NCBI GenBank assembly: GCA_002425935.1
Contig: DINE01000019.1
Span: 182-30,393 of the forward strand
From: Bacteroidales bacterium UBA5548
GTDB taxonomy: Bacteria; Bacteroidota; Bacteroidia; Bacteroidales; UBA932
Reading direction: 5' to 3'
Length of the DNA stretch: 30,212 nucleotides
In this document: positions 17,231 to 25,862 of the stretch, piece after piece
Layout of the letters: each line of letters begins with the position of its first letter
How positions within the stretch are numbered: the first letter of the stretch is position 1
The notes under the pieces: generated by a model
The model's database searches: none
What the model was told of the DNA's origin: nothing
Seen by the model: only the letters and a program-made list of their open reading frames with translations
Translations under genes and position numbers: made by a program

Positions 17231-17469
17231 TTAAACTCCTCCTTTAATATTTTGCAAAGACGGGAAAGGTTAACACTCTCGTAAACCTTATCATCTATGA
17301 CAATAACCGGGCCTCTGCTGCACATATTTTCGCAGAGGCGACCGGTAAATGTAAGTTGGGCATCCAATGAGTTGTCCTGGATAAATTGCTTTATAACCTT
17401 AACGTTAGCACTATTTCCACGACTGAAACACGAACTTCCCAAACATATTTTTATGGTGCGTTTTTGCAT
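17224..17469 (-). CDS. Thioredoxin-like [2Fe-2S] ferredoxin paired with HydS
   Basis: The 81-residue protein has four cluster cysteines in the thioredoxin-like ferredoxin spacing: ICLGSSC (Cys9, Cys14) and RLCENMC (Cys46, Cys50), then VIVIDDKVYESV. This matches the small [2Fe-2S] protein that accompanies HydS-type hydrogenases in Thermotoga and clostridia (TM1420-like, from memory). It is the first gene of the hydrogenase module, 26 bases after the etfA stop, with no promoter element visible in that spacer, so it should be co-transcribed with the butyrate genes. Confidence 0.87.
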   Translation of the reverse strand: MQKRTIKICLGSSCFSRGNSANVKVIKQFIQDNSLDAQLTFTGRLCENMCSRGPVIVIDDKVYESVNLSRLCKILKEEFKC

Positions 17470-17495
17470 TACAAACGGTTGTTAGCGGAGTGGAA

Positions 17496-18488
17496 CTATC
17501 TTTTAAGCCTTTCGGTGAGTAACGGGACAATTTTTCTAACGTCTCCCACTATTCCAAGATCGGAAGTCTGGAATATTGGTGCGTACTTGTCTTTATTGAT
17601 GGCTATTATATAGTCTGACTCCTCCATCCCCGCAAGGTGCTGGATTGCACCTGAAATTCCTATTGCAAAGTAGAGATCGGGTCTAACTGTTTTACCCGTC
17701 TGGCCTACCTGACGATTGTGGGTAACAATACCGGCATCAACCAGTGCTCGTGAAGAAGATACCTCTGCGCCAATTGTCTGTGCAAACTCACGTAGCTTGC
17801 CGAAACCTTCTGCATCACCCACACCGCGGCCTCCTGAGACGAGGATATTGGCCTCCGTGATATCTACAAGGTTGCGCTCCTCCTTTACTGTTTCAATCAG
17901 CTTAACTTTGAATTTAGAACTGTTGAACCTGGCATTGAAGTTTACTATTTCACCTTTGAGGTTAATATCGGGAGTGATGGCGCACATAACCCCCGGTCTT
18001 ACAGTTGACATCTGAGGACGATGCTCTTTGCAGACAATTGTTGCCATCATATTTCCGCCGAATGCAGGACGTGTCATCATAAGATTTCCTTCGTCAGATA
18101 TCTCCAGAGCCGTACAATCGGCTGTAAGACCGGTTGTAAGCCTTGCCGAGAGTCTCGGACCAAGATCGCGCCCGATTGTGGTTGCGCCTATAAGGATGAT
18201 GCTTGGTTTAAACTCCTCTGCAATCTGATGGAGCGCTTGAGTATAAGGTTCTGTCATGTAGTATTTTAACTCAGGTGAGTCAACTACAATAACTTTGTCT
18301 GCTCCGTGTGAAATACAATCTGCAGCCAGACTCTGTATATTGTCACCAAGCAAAAGAGCGCATACTTTATCGCCGTGTTTGGCAGCCAGCTCTACCGCTT
18401 TGCCAAGCAGCTCAATCGACACACTCTGAAGTATGCCTTCGCGTTGCTCAATAAACACGTATATATCTTTATAATTCGCTTTGTCCAT
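17496..18488 (-). CDS. etfA: Electron transfer flavoprotein alpha subunit
   Basis: The 330-residue protein has an N-terminal alpha/beta domain (IYVFIEQREGILQSVSIELL) and the C-terminal FAD-binding domain (SGGRGVGDAEGFGKL, SSRALVDAG, RQVGQTGKTVRPDLYFAIG, GISGAIQHLAGM, IAINKDKYAPIF). It closely resembles, from memory, the EtfA of clostridial butyryl-CoA dehydrogenase complexes that couple crotonyl-CoA reduction to ferredoxin reduction. With EtfB and the acyl-CoA dehydrogenase encoded just upstream it should form a Bcd-EtfAB complex. Bifurcation itself is inference. The spacer to etfB is 2 bases. Confidence 0.95.
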   Translation of the reverse strand: MDKANYKDIYVFIEQREGILQSVSIELLGKAVELAAKHGDKVCALLLGDNIQSLAADCISHGADKVIVVDSPELKYYMTEPYTQALHQIAEEFKPSIILIGATTIGRDLGPRLSARLTTGLTADCTALEISDEGNLMMTRPAFGGNMMATIVCKEHRPQMSTVRPGVMCAITPDINLKGEIVNFNARFNSSKFKVKLIETVKEERNLVDITEANILVSGGRGVGDAEGFGKLREFAQTIGAEVSSSRALVDAGIVTHNRQVGQTGKTVRPDLYFAIGISGAIQHLAGMEESDYIIAINKDKYAPIFQTSDLGIVGDVRKIVPLLTERLKR

Positions 18489-18490
18489 AA

Positions 18491-19276
18491 CTATCGTATT
18501 ATGAATTTCTCTTTAAGTTTGTTTATTATAATCTCTACAGCTTCCTGCGGATCAACTTCGTGTAGTTGTCCTGCAGCCTTAGCGCCGCGTGTGAAAGATT
18601 TTGCCACACGGGTAGGGGAGCCTCCCAGGCCGAGCTTCTTCTCGTCGATATTGATATGCTCATAACCACGGATGCTTACCTCTTTGCCATAGGACTCCAC
18701 AATACCGCGAACCGACATATAGCGAGCTTTATTGGCACTTGAAAGCACTGTCAGTACACATGGTGTCTCTACCTCCAGAATCTGATATCCCTCTTCGGTT
18801 GACTTCTTGACAGTCAGTTTTTTATTGCCGTCATATTTCACATCCTCTACATAGGTTATCTGAGGTAAATCGAGGTGCTCCGCAATCTGTGGCCCTACCT
18901 GCGCTGTGTCGCCGTCAATTGCCTGGCGTCCTGTAATAATCAGGTCATAATCGAGTGTTTTAAGTGCGCCTGCAAGAGTATTGGATGTGGCAAGTGTATC
19001 TGCTCCGGCAAACTTGCGGTCGGTTAGCAGTATCCCTTTATCTGCACCCATTGCATAGGCTTCGCGGATTATCGCCTCTGCCTTTAACGGACCCATAGTG
19101 ATTACAGTAACTTCGGCACCAAATTCGTCTTTTAGCCTGAGAGCCAGTTCAAGCCCTCCTTTATCGTCGGGGTTCATGATACTGGGAACACCCTCCCTGA
19201 TCATTGTTCCCGTAACAGGATCGAGTTTTATCTCAGTTGTATCAGGTACCTGCTTTATGCAAACTATTATCTTCAT
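18491..19276 (-). CDS. etfB: Electron transfer flavoprotein beta subunit
   Basis: The 261-residue protein begins MKIIVCIKQVPDTTEIKLDP, followed by NPDDKGGLELALRLKD, and carries DLIITGRQAIDGDTAQVGPQ, the nucleotide-binding stretch of EtfB. Length and order (dehydrogenase, etfB, etfA) match clostridial butyryl-CoA dehydrogenase operons. In bifurcating ETFs the beta subunit binds the FAD that splits the two NADH electrons; in other ETFs it binds AMP. The sequence context favours the first, but this was not tested. Start is the ATG 12 bases after the dehydrogenase stop. Confidence 0.95.
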   Translation of the reverse strand: MKIIVCIKQVPDTTEIKLDPVTGTMIREGVPSIMNPDDKGGLELALRLKDEFGAEVTVITMGPLKAEAIIREAYAMGADKGILLTDRKFAGADTLATSNTLAGALKTLDYDLIITGRQAIDGDTAQVGPQIAEHLDLPQITYVEDVKYDGNKKLTVKKSTEEGYQILEVETPCVLTVLSSANKARYMSVRGIVESYGKEVSIRGYEHINIDEKKLGLGGSPTRVAKSFTRGAKAAGQLHEVDPQEAVEIIINKLKEKFIIR

Positions 19277-19288
19277 AATTTCTCTTTG

Positions 19289-20428
19289 TTATTTAAGTAT
19301 GTTTGCAGCGATTACCATTCTCTGGACTTCGCTGGTGCCTTCGTAAATTTCTGTGATCTTTGCATCACGCATCATCCTCTCTACAGGATACTCCCTTGTG
19401 TAGCCATATCCTCCGTGGAACTGAACCGCTTTGGTTGTCATCTCCATTGCGGTTTCTGCCGCAAAGAGCTTACACATTGCAGCATCGGCAGAGTAGGGAA
19501 GCTTCTGATCTTTTTTCCACGCTGCTGAGCGAACCAGAAGGCGTGCTGCCTGAATTTTAGTCTCAAGATCGGCCAGTTGGAACTGTGTGTTCTGGAATGC
19601 AGAGATTGGCTTGCCAAACTGTTTGCGCTCTTTTGTGTATTTAATGGTTTCGTCCATAGCTCCCTGAGCAATACCAAGAGCCTGAGATGCAATTCCGATA
19701 CGACCTCCGTCAAGTGTTTTCATTGCAATTCCAAAACCTTTTCCAATTTGTCCCAGCAGGTTTTCCTTAGGTACGATACAGTTCTCCATGATCAGTTCAC
19801 AAGTGGCAGAGCCGCGGATTCCCAGCTTCTTCTCTTTTTTACCCACTGAGAAGCCCGGAAACTTAGTCTCAACAATAAAGGCAGAGATTCCGCGTGTACC
19901 CTGAGATTTGTCTGTCATTGCAATGATGATGTTAACATCGGCATATGCAGCATTGGTGATAAAGATCTTTGATCCGTTAAGCACCCAGTGATCTCCCATA
20001 TCCGTAGCAATCGTCTGCTGACCTCCAGCGTCGGTACCTGCATTTGGTTCGGTTAGTCCAAATGCACCAATCCACTCACCGCTGGCAAGTTTAGGCAGGT
20101 ATTTGCGCTTTTGCTCCTCTGTTCCGAATTCCCAGATTGGAGCACAGCATAAAGAGGTGTGTGCAGAGACGATAACTCCTGTTGTTGCGCAGGCCCTGGA
20201 AAGCTCCTCAACGCACATAGAGTATAGCTGGTTATCACCACCGGCACCACCGTACTCTGCCGGAAACGGAATGCCCATGATTCCCAGTTTTGCCATCTTT
20301 TTTACGGTCTCCACCGGAAAGCGCTCCTGCTCGTCGATTTCGGCAGCCAAAGGCTTAACCTCCTTCTCGGTGAACTCCCTGATCATCTGCAGGAAAAGCT
20401 CCTGCTCTTTACTTAGAGAAAAATCCAT
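19289..20428 (-). CDS. bcd: Butyryl-CoA dehydrogenase (acyl-CoA dehydrogenase family)
   Basis: Reduces crotonyl-CoA to butyryl-CoA with electrons from EtfAB. The 379-residue protein is a full-length short-chain acyl-CoA dehydrogenase: FGLTEPNAGTDAGGQ (FAD/substrate loop, 123-137), FITNAAYADV, RKQFGKPISAFQNTQFQLA (269-287), FHGGYGYTREYPVERMMRD (337-355), and the catalytic base Glu363 in IYEGTSEVQR. The sequence alone does not separate butyryl- from other short-chain specificity, but the position after sucD/4hbD/abfT/abfD and before etfBA makes the butyryl-CoA assignment strong. Spacer to sucD is 14 bases. Confidence 0.92.
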   Translation of the reverse strand: MDFSLSKEQELFLQMIREFTEKEVKPLAAEIDEQERFPVETVKKMAKLGIMGIPFPAEYGGAGGDNQLYSMCVEELSRACATTGVIVSAHTSLCCAPIWEFGTEEQKRKYLPKLASGEWIGAFGLTEPNAGTDAGGQQTIATDMGDHWVLNGSKIFITNAAYADVNIIIAMTDKSQGTRGISAFIVETKFPGFSVGKKEKKLGIRGSATCELIMENCIVPKENLLGQIGKGFGIAMKTLDGGRIGIASQALGIAQGAMDETIKYTKERKQFGKPISAFQNTQFQLADLETKIQAARLLVRSAAWKKDQKLPYSADAAMCKLFAAETAMEMTTKAVQFHGGYGYTREYPVERMMRDAKITEIYEGTSEVQRMVIAANILK

Positions 20429-20442
20429 AATATAGTTGTGTT

Positions 20443-21798
20443 TTAATTTTTCCAGATTTCTGAATCACTTGGTACTTGAATACGTGCTGAAAGCGGGGCT
20501 ACACGTGTAATATTTAACAGATGCTTGTATGTGAAATTCTCTGATATTGAGTTGTTTCCCCAAGTTCCGCAACCAAGAGTGTTGGTAACGGCAAGTCCGT
20601 TTTGAATAGATCCGCCGGCGGTAGTGGCGCAGATTGCATTTACAATTACGCGGGAAACAGAGAGCTCGGTACCGGCTTTAATAATGTTTGCCTGATTGTT
20701 TGAGTGAATGCCGGCTGTGTGGCCACTTCCCTCAAAGGTGAGATTCTTCTCTGCAATCTCGATAGCTTCGTCAAAATAGCCGTAAGGAATAATTGCAAGA
20801 ACAGGGAACATCTTCTCTTTACAGATAATATCCGCTTTTCCAACACCTTTTGCCTCTACGACAAGAACTTTGGTATCTTCGGGAACTGTAATTCCTGCGG
20901 CCTTTGCAATTGTGATAGCAGATTTACCTATGAGTTCCCTTACCATTGTTCCGTCCTGGAAAATTGCATCAACAACCCTCTGACGCTCCTCCTCAGGAAC
21001 AACATAGCCTTTGTTTCTTCTGAATGCGTCCAGTACCTCTTCACGGCACTCCTTTGGATAAATTGCGCTCTGCTCTCCCGAACAGATAATTCCGTTGTCA
21101 AATGAACGTCCGGTAACAATCTTTCCGGCAGCCAGATCGTAATCGATATTTCGGTCAAGTATAACCTGTACATTACCGGCACCCACTCCGAACGAAGGTT
21201 TACCTGATGAGTATGCAGATTTTACCATTGGCATTCCTCCTGTTGCAACAACAGTATCGCACCTTCTCATAAGCTCCTGAGTCTTCTCAAGTGAAGGCTC
21301 CTCTATCACCTGAACCATACCCTCGGGTACATTCATAGGGGCAATTGCCTCGATTATTGCCTTAACAGCAGCAGCAGAGCACCTCTTAGCCTTAGGGTGT
21401 GGTGAGATTATTATGGCGTTCTTGGTTTTTAGAGCAAAAATTATCTTTGACATAGGAGTTACAATAGGGTTTGTCATTGGAGTAATTCCGGCAACAACGC
21501 CTATTGGTTTTGCAATCTCGATAAGTCCTGTCATTTCGTCTATGCTCAGAATACCCATCGATTTTTTCCCTTTAAGGTTATTCCAAACACCTTTTGATTT
21601 GTTTCGGTTTTTGGCGACCTTATCTTCATAAACGCCCATCTCTGTCTCCTCTACAGCCATACGTGCCAGCTCTTCGGCATTATCGAAGATGGCGCGTGCG
21701 GCCAGTTTAATGGTCTGATCTACATCGTCCTGGTCAAATTGTACCTGGTAAGCGGCCTGCGCTTTGCGCGCCAGTGCAATCATCTCTTTTATCTCCAT
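20443..21798 (-). CDS. sucD: CoA-acylating succinate-semialdehyde dehydrogenase
   Basis: Reduces succinyl-CoA to succinate semialdehyde with NAD(P)H. The 451-residue length and the lack of the long C-terminal part of classical ALDHs fit the CoA-dependent subfamily. Visible features: ITPMTNPIVTPMSK (105-118), nucleotide-binding VVATGGMPMVKSAYSSGKP (183-201), GVGAGNVQVILD and the active-site Cys239 in SFDNGIICSGEQSAIYP, with no Glu-type general base region as in hydrolytic ALDHs. Related acetaldehyde or butyraldehyde dehydrogenases share this scaffold, but adjacency to 4hbD, abfT and abfD, as in Porphyromonas gingivalis, makes SucD the best call. It feeds succinyl-CoA into the operon's pathway. 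Confidence 0.92.
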   Translation of the reverse strand: MEIKEMIALARKAQAAYQVQFDQDDVDQTIKLAARAIFDNAEELARMAVEETEMGVYEDKVAKNRNKSKGVWNNLKGKKSMGILSIDEMTGLIEIAKPIGVVAGITPMTNPIVTPMSKIIFALKTKNAIIISPHPKAKRCSAAAVKAIIEAIAPMNVPEGMVQVIEEPSLEKTQELMRRCDTVVATGGMPMVKSAYSSGKPSFGVGAGNVQVILDRNIDYDLAAGKIVTGRSFDNGIICSGEQSAIYPKECREEVLDAFRRNKGYVVPEEERQRVVDAIFQDGTMVRELIGKSAITIAKAAGITVPEDTKVLVVEAKGVGKADIICKEKMFPVLAIIPYGYFDEAIEIAEKNLTFEGSGHTAGIHSNNQANIIKAGTELSVSRVIVNAICATTAGGSIQNGLAVTNTLGCGTWGNNSISENFTYKHLLNITRVAPLSARIQVPSDSEIWKN

Positions 21799-21815
21799 TG
21801 CGTTATGATATTAAA

Positions 21816-22931
21816 TTAAAACAATTCTTTATAGATACCCCTTATGTCATCTTCTGTGAAGGGAACATAATTATTGTTGAGCAGACGTTGCTGACCAACG
21901 AGTACACTTTGTGTAAAACTTTCGATCTCTCTCTCCTGCATTCCGTAGAAACTTAGACGGTTTTTTGAAGTCAGATGTCCCAGCAGCTCATCAAGCTTTG
22001 TGTAAACCATCTCTTCTGATGTGTTGAGCAACTTTGCATACAGTTCATTAACCTCCTTAATAGCTCCCTGAGGTCTCTTCTTGTTGTAAAGTTTGAAAAC
22101 AGAGGTGAAAAACTGGTAGTTGGCTTCTCCGTGCGGCACATGGTAAACTCCTCCCAGCGGATATGAGAGCGCATGAACAGCCCCAACACCTGTGTTTCCG
22201 AATGCTACTCCGGCATAGTTGCTTGCAATCAGCATATCTTCAAGTCTTTCAAGAGAGTACTCCTGCCCCTTTAGGGCAATATTGGTGAACACGTCAACAA
22301 TGATGCTTATAGCTTCGCGGCAGTACATCTTGGTATACGGGTTAGATTTTGGCGAAACGTAGGACTCTGTGGCGTGTATAAGTGCGTCTATGGCGCTGAA
22401 TGCAAAGAATTTAAATGGCAGCCCCTTTAGAAGTTCAGGAATCAGTACGGCATCATCGGGTAAAAGTGTGTCGTCTGCTATTCCCATTTTGGTATTTTTT
22501 GCCTTAAGTTCGGCGATTGAGATATTTGTCACCTCGCTGCCGGTTCCGCATGTGGTTGGAATGGTGACAAGTTTTTTCTGCTTAACAATTGGAACTTTTC
22601 TTTCAAACACTTCAGATATATCAGAAACTTTGTTGATTACAAGGAGTTTGGATACATCAATTACAGTACCTCCTCCAATAGCCACAACTCTGTCATACTT
22701 TAAATCTGAAATATCGGCGAGTATTCTGTTTATCATTTGGTCAGAGGGCTCGCCGGAGCCGTACTTCTCAATCATTACGAACAGACACTTAAGGTCTGCC
22801 TTCTCTATGTACGACTTGTAAAGGAAGTCGTGTGTAAGAACCAGATCATTTGGGCCAAGTTCGAAGTTGCAGGCAAACTCTGCAAAAGTGTCGAAACGGC
22901 TGACAGTTGTTTTTAATTTGAATAACTGCAT
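21816..22931 (-). CDS. 4hbD: 4-hydroxybutyrate dehydrogenase (iron-type alcohol dehydrogenase)
   Basis: Reduces succinate semialdehyde to 4-hydroxybutyrate with NADH. The 371-residue protein is a group III (iron) alcohol dehydrogenase: NAD-binding AIGGGTVIDVSK (84-95), TIPTTCGTGSEVTNISI (123-139), and the metal ligands Asp182 and His186 (AIDALIHATESYVS) and His253 and His267 (HALSYPLGGVYHVPHGEANY). All four ligands are present. Length and neighbours match the 4-hydroxybutyrate dehydrogenases of Clostridium kluyveri and P. gingivalis. It sits 17 bases after abfT-side neighbours on one side and directly upstream of sucD in transcription order. Confidence 0.92.
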   Translation of the reverse strand: MQLFKLKTTVSRFDTFAEFACNFELGPNDLVLTHDFLYKSYIEKADLKCLFVMIEKYGSGEPSDQMINRILADISDLKYDRVVAIGGGTVIDVSKLLVINKVSDISEVFERKVPIVKQKKLVTIPTTCGTGSEVTNISIAELKAKNTKMGIADDTLLPDDAVLIPELLKGLPFKFFAFSAIDALIHATESYVSPKSNPYTKMYCREAISIIVDVFTNIALKGQEYSLERLEDMLIASNYAGVAFGNTGVGAVHALSYPLGGVYHVPHGEANYQFFTSVFKLYNKKRPQGAIKEVNELYAKLLNTSEEMVYTKLDELLGHLTSKNRLSFYGMQEREIESFTQSVLVGQQRLLNNNYVPFTEDDIRGIYKELF

Positions 22932-22939
22932 TTTGTTCT

Positions 22940-24235
22940 CTATTTGTTAAACCTTTTTTTGTACTCTTCTTTCAAATCATCACGGAAATCCGGATGCGCA
23001 ATCGCTATCAAAGCCTCTGCCCTCTGAGCAAGGGTACGCCCTTTGAGTTTGGCCACTCCGTACTCGGTGACCACATAATCTACATCATTTCTGGAAGTTG
23101 TTACCGCTGCACCCGGGCTCAGGAACGGAACAATTCTCGACACCTTTCCTTTAGAGGCGGTAGCCGGAACGGCAATTATCGACCTGCCCCCTTTTGAAAC
23201 TGATGCTCCGCGCACATAGTCAACCTGACCTCCTGTGCCGCTGAATTGCTTTGTTCCTATACTCTCTGCATTCACCTGACCCATAAGATCGACCTCTATA
23301 CACGAGTTGATTGAAACCATATTGTTGTTCTGTCCTATTACAGCAGGGTTGTTTACGTAATCGACAGGCATCAACTCAACCAACGGGTTATTGTCCACAA
23401 AATCATATAATGCACGTGTACCCATAAGGAAAGTGGCTACCAGTTTACCGGGGTGGAGAGTTTTAAGTCTTCCGTTAATAACTCCGGATTTAACCAGCTC
23501 CATTGCTCCGTCTGAGAACATCTCGGTATGAACTCCAAGATCTTTTTTCTCTTTAAGAAATAGCAGCACTGCATCTGGAATTGCTCCAATCCCCAGCTGA
23601 AGAGTATCTCCGTCATTAATAAGTGATGCACAGTTTTTCCCAATTTCCCTCTCAACCTCAGTCACCGATGGGAGCGGAATTTCAGGAATCGGATCTGCAC
23701 AGGGAACTATACAATCGAACCTGGATAAATGGACCCTGTTAGTTGATCCGACATAGGGCATGCACTCATTAACCTGTGCAATCACCCTCCCTGCCTTTTC
23801 AACGGCAGCTTTGGTGTAGTCACATGATAAACCCAGACTGCAATAGCCTTCACTATCAGGAGGTGATACATTTACAATTGCAATATCAACAGGAAAGATG
23901 TTGCCTATCAGCTGAGGGGTGTCCTTGAAAAAACATGGTATGAAGTCGGCCCTTCCCTGTGAAACGGACTCTCTTGAAGATCCTCCCACAAAATTTGTGA
24001 TGTGGTGGAAATGCTTTGAATTATCCGGCAAAAGGTACTCTCCGTAGCCGAGAGGCAGCATATGGTATATGTGAAGATTGCTGAACCTCTCTTTTTGCGC
24101 AACCAATTCACGCATGATAACCTGTGGATTGGCCGCTGCATGTGAACATACTATATAATCGGAATCGTTTATCGTGCCAACTGCCCGGGTGGCAGAAACG
24201 ATCTTATCTTTGTATTGTTCTTTCCAGTTCATCAT
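22940..24235 (-). CDS. abfT: 4-hydroxybutyrate CoA-transferase
   Basis: Moves CoA from acetyl-CoA or a similar donor to 4-hydroxybutyrate. The 431-residue protein belongs to the acetyl-CoA hydrolase/transferase (Cat1) family. The catalytic Glu238 lies in VHTEMFSDGAME, the same number as in the Clostridium aminobutyricum enzyme as I recall it. Other family motifs are QLGIGAIPDAV (213-223), GQVNAESIG and FSGTGGQVDYVRGA. Family members also accept propionyl- and butyryl-CoA as donors, so AbfT could release butyrate while activating 4-hydroxybutyrate; that is inference. Its start overlaps the abfD stop by 4 bases (ATGA), indicating translational coupling. Confidence 0.93.
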   Translation of the reverse strand: MMNWKEQYKDKIVSATRAVGTINDSDYIVCSHAAANPQVIMRELVAQKERFSNLHIYHMLPLGYGEYLLPDNSKHFHHITNFVGGSSRESVSQGRADFIPCFFKDTPQLIGNIFPVDIAIVNVSPPDSEGYCSLGLSCDYTKAAVEKAGRVIAQVNECMPYVGSTNRVHLSRFDCIVPCADPIPEIPLPSVTEVEREIGKNCASLINDGDTLQLGIGAIPDAVLLFLKEKKDLGVHTEMFSDGAMELVKSGVINGRLKTLHPGKLVATFLMGTRALYDFVDNNPLVELMPVDYVNNPAVIGQNNNMVSINSCIEVDLMGQVNAESIGTKQFSGTGGQVDYVRGASVSKGGRSIIAVPATASKGKVSRIVPFLSPGAAVTTSRNDVDYVVTEYGVAKLKGRTLAQRAEALIAIAHPDFRDDLKEEYKKRFNK

Positions 24236-25716
24236 TTTTCTGAATTGCTATTCGGGCATTTGGTCAGCTCCTCTTTTATCAAGGCAATCTCTTTGGCAAG
24301 CAGTTTCTTACCCTCGATATTCCCCTGTCTGGCAATCATTACTCTCTGTGCCTGCGGAGAGCCGGCTCCGTGCATCGATTCGGTACGGTAACCAACGGCT
24401 GCTGTACCCAGAGTTATATTTTCTATCAGTCGGAGGATTCGCATACGGTTTTCAGTTGAAACACCCGCTACCCCTTTCAGATACTTCTCTACGTAAGCTC
24501 CAACTTCGGGGCTGCGGAAATCCTGCTCCGATGGCATTGTCACCATAAGACCTCCTGCGATATCTTCTGCAAGGCGGGCTATCTCGTAAGGCATACGGGT
24601 GATATTCTGTTTGCAGACATTGGCAAGCAAAAGGTTAACAATATAGTTACCTGCCGGCATCGACTCTCCCTCTGCCGAGCATGCTATACCGCAGGCATAC
24701 AGGGTTTCATTCAGGTGAGTCATCTCTATGAGTTTGTCTTTGATGTGGCTTGCCTTGGCAGCTCCATTGTAATCGGCAGCTACTGCCGAAGCACCAATCA
24801 GTACATCGCCAACGCCAACCTTACACCCACCGTATGACTGACGGTGGTATCCTGCAAACCTTTCAACCATCATTCCCGCAAAATCATACTCACGGCACAT
24901 AAAGATGCGCTCATTAGGAACAAAAACGTCGTTGAAAATTACAAGAGCCTCGTGACCACCAAAGCGGGGATTTCCCAGGTCGATGTCAGCACCCGGCTCC
25001 ATCTTGCGGGTATCACACGACTGCCTTCCGTATATCATAACAACCCCTTCTGCATCAGACGGAACCGCAAAAGAGACCGCATAGTCTGCATCCTCCTCCT
25101 TCATTGCAACAGTAGGCATAATAAGGTGTTCATGCGAGTTTACGGCACCTGTCTGGTGCGCTTTTGCGCCTCTCACCACAATTCCTTCCGGCAAAACCTT
25201 AACAATCCGAAGATATTGGTCGGGATCTGCCTGCTTTGACGGAGAGAGCCCGCGATCTCCTTTAGGATCGGTCATTGCGCCGTCAACTGTTAGGTCGTTC
25301 TCCTGTACAAACTTCAGATAGTCTGTAAAACGTCTGTGATACTCTGTCCCGTATTTTTTGTCGATTTCGTATGTAGTTGAGTATATCGCGTTAAATGCGT
25401 CCATTCCCACACAACGCTGAAAACATGATGCTGTCTTTTGTCCGAGAAGGCGTTGCATCTTAACCTTTTTCACAAGGTCGTCGGTATTCTGATGAAGGTG
25501 GCAGAAACGATTTATGGTTTTTCCGGTGAGGTTAGATGTTGCGGTCATAAGCTCACGGTATTCCGGCATTTCGGCAAGCTCGTAGGTCATTGCAACAGAA
25601 TTCATAGACGGTTTGATCATTGGATGGTCAACTGGGTTGTCTATAAGTTCGCCCATAAGGTAAACCTTAAGATTCATCTTCCTGAGGCTTTCGATATACT
25701 GCTCTTTTGTCATCAT
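24232..25716 (-). CDS. abfD: 4-hydroxybutyryl-CoA dehydratase / vinylacetyl-CoA isomerase
   Basis: Radical flavoenzyme that dehydrates 4-hydroxybutyryl-CoA to crotonyl-CoA using FAD and a [4Fe-4S] cluster; it needs no B12. The 494-residue protein keeps all cluster ligands: Cys98 and Cys102 (TASCFQRCVG), His291 and Cys298 (GYHRQSYGGC), each offset by one from the C. aminobutyricum enzyme (99, 103, 292, 299). GAKAHQTGAVNSHEHLIMPT (184-203) is also typical of the HpaB-like fold. Start MM at 25716 or one codon later. It is the first gene of the twelve-gene operon and follows a 180-base leader after a cobalamin riboswitch. Confidence 0.96.
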   Translation of the reverse strand: MMTKEQYIESLRKMNLKVYLMGELIDNPVDHPMIKPSMNSVAMTYELAEMPEYRELMTATSNLTGKTINRFCHLHQNTDDLVKKVKMQRLLGQKTASCFQRCVGMDAFNAIYSTTYEIDKKYGTEYHRRFTDYLKFVQENDLTVDGAMTDPKGDRGLSPSKQADPDQYLRIVKVLPEGIVVRGAKAHQTGAVNSHEHLIMPTVAMKEEDADYAVSFAVPSDAEGVVMIYGRQSCDTRKMEPGADIDLGNPRFGGHEALVIFNDVFVPNERIFMCREYDFAGMMVERFAGYHRQSYGGCKVGVGDVLIGASAVAADYNGAAKASHIKDKLIEMTHLNETLYACGIACSAEGESMPAGNYIVNLLLANVCKQNITRMPYEIARLAEDIAGGLMVTMPSEQDFRSPEVGAYVEKYLKGVAGVSTENRMRILRLIENITLGTAAVGYRTESMHGAGSPQAQRVMIARQGNIEGKKLLAKEIALIKEELTKCPNSNSEK

Positions 25717-25728
25717 AATGGTATGTGT

Positions 25729-25797
25729 TTAATATTCAGTTTCGTGTTTCGGTTCAGGCAAAGTAATCACACTCCGGCAAAAATGCCGGCTTCTCAT
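25729..25797 (-). other. Possible 22-codon leader ORF
   Basis: In the abfD leader, a minus-strand ATG at 25797 is preceded 10 bases upstream by GGAG and opens a 22-residue frame (MRSRHFCRSVITLPEPKHE, then TEY) ending 12 bases before the abfD ATG. The leader hairpin at 25774-25789 lies inside it. There is no conserved-protein evidence, so it may be chance. Confidence 0.2.
25774..25789 (-). repeat. Leader hairpin between riboswitch and abfD
   Basis: Perfect 6-bp inverted repeat CCGGCA / TGCCGG with a four-base loop, read as CCGGCA-UUUU-UGCCGG in the abfD leader RNA. No U tract follows on the minus strand, so it is not a standard intrinsic terminator. A larger imperfect stem (25806-25812 with 25836-25842) lies just upstream of it. 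Confidence 0.6.
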
Positions 25798-25862
25798 GTT
25801 TTTTCAACTCCGCCCCGCTAAAGGCGACTATTTTCCGAAGTTTAACTTTTAGGTTGTCATTT

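Noticed and set aside
25774..25789. The CCGGCA/TGCCGG hairpin as an intrinsic terminator of the riboswitch.
   Set aside because: No run of U follows the stem on the minus strand; the Us are in the loop.
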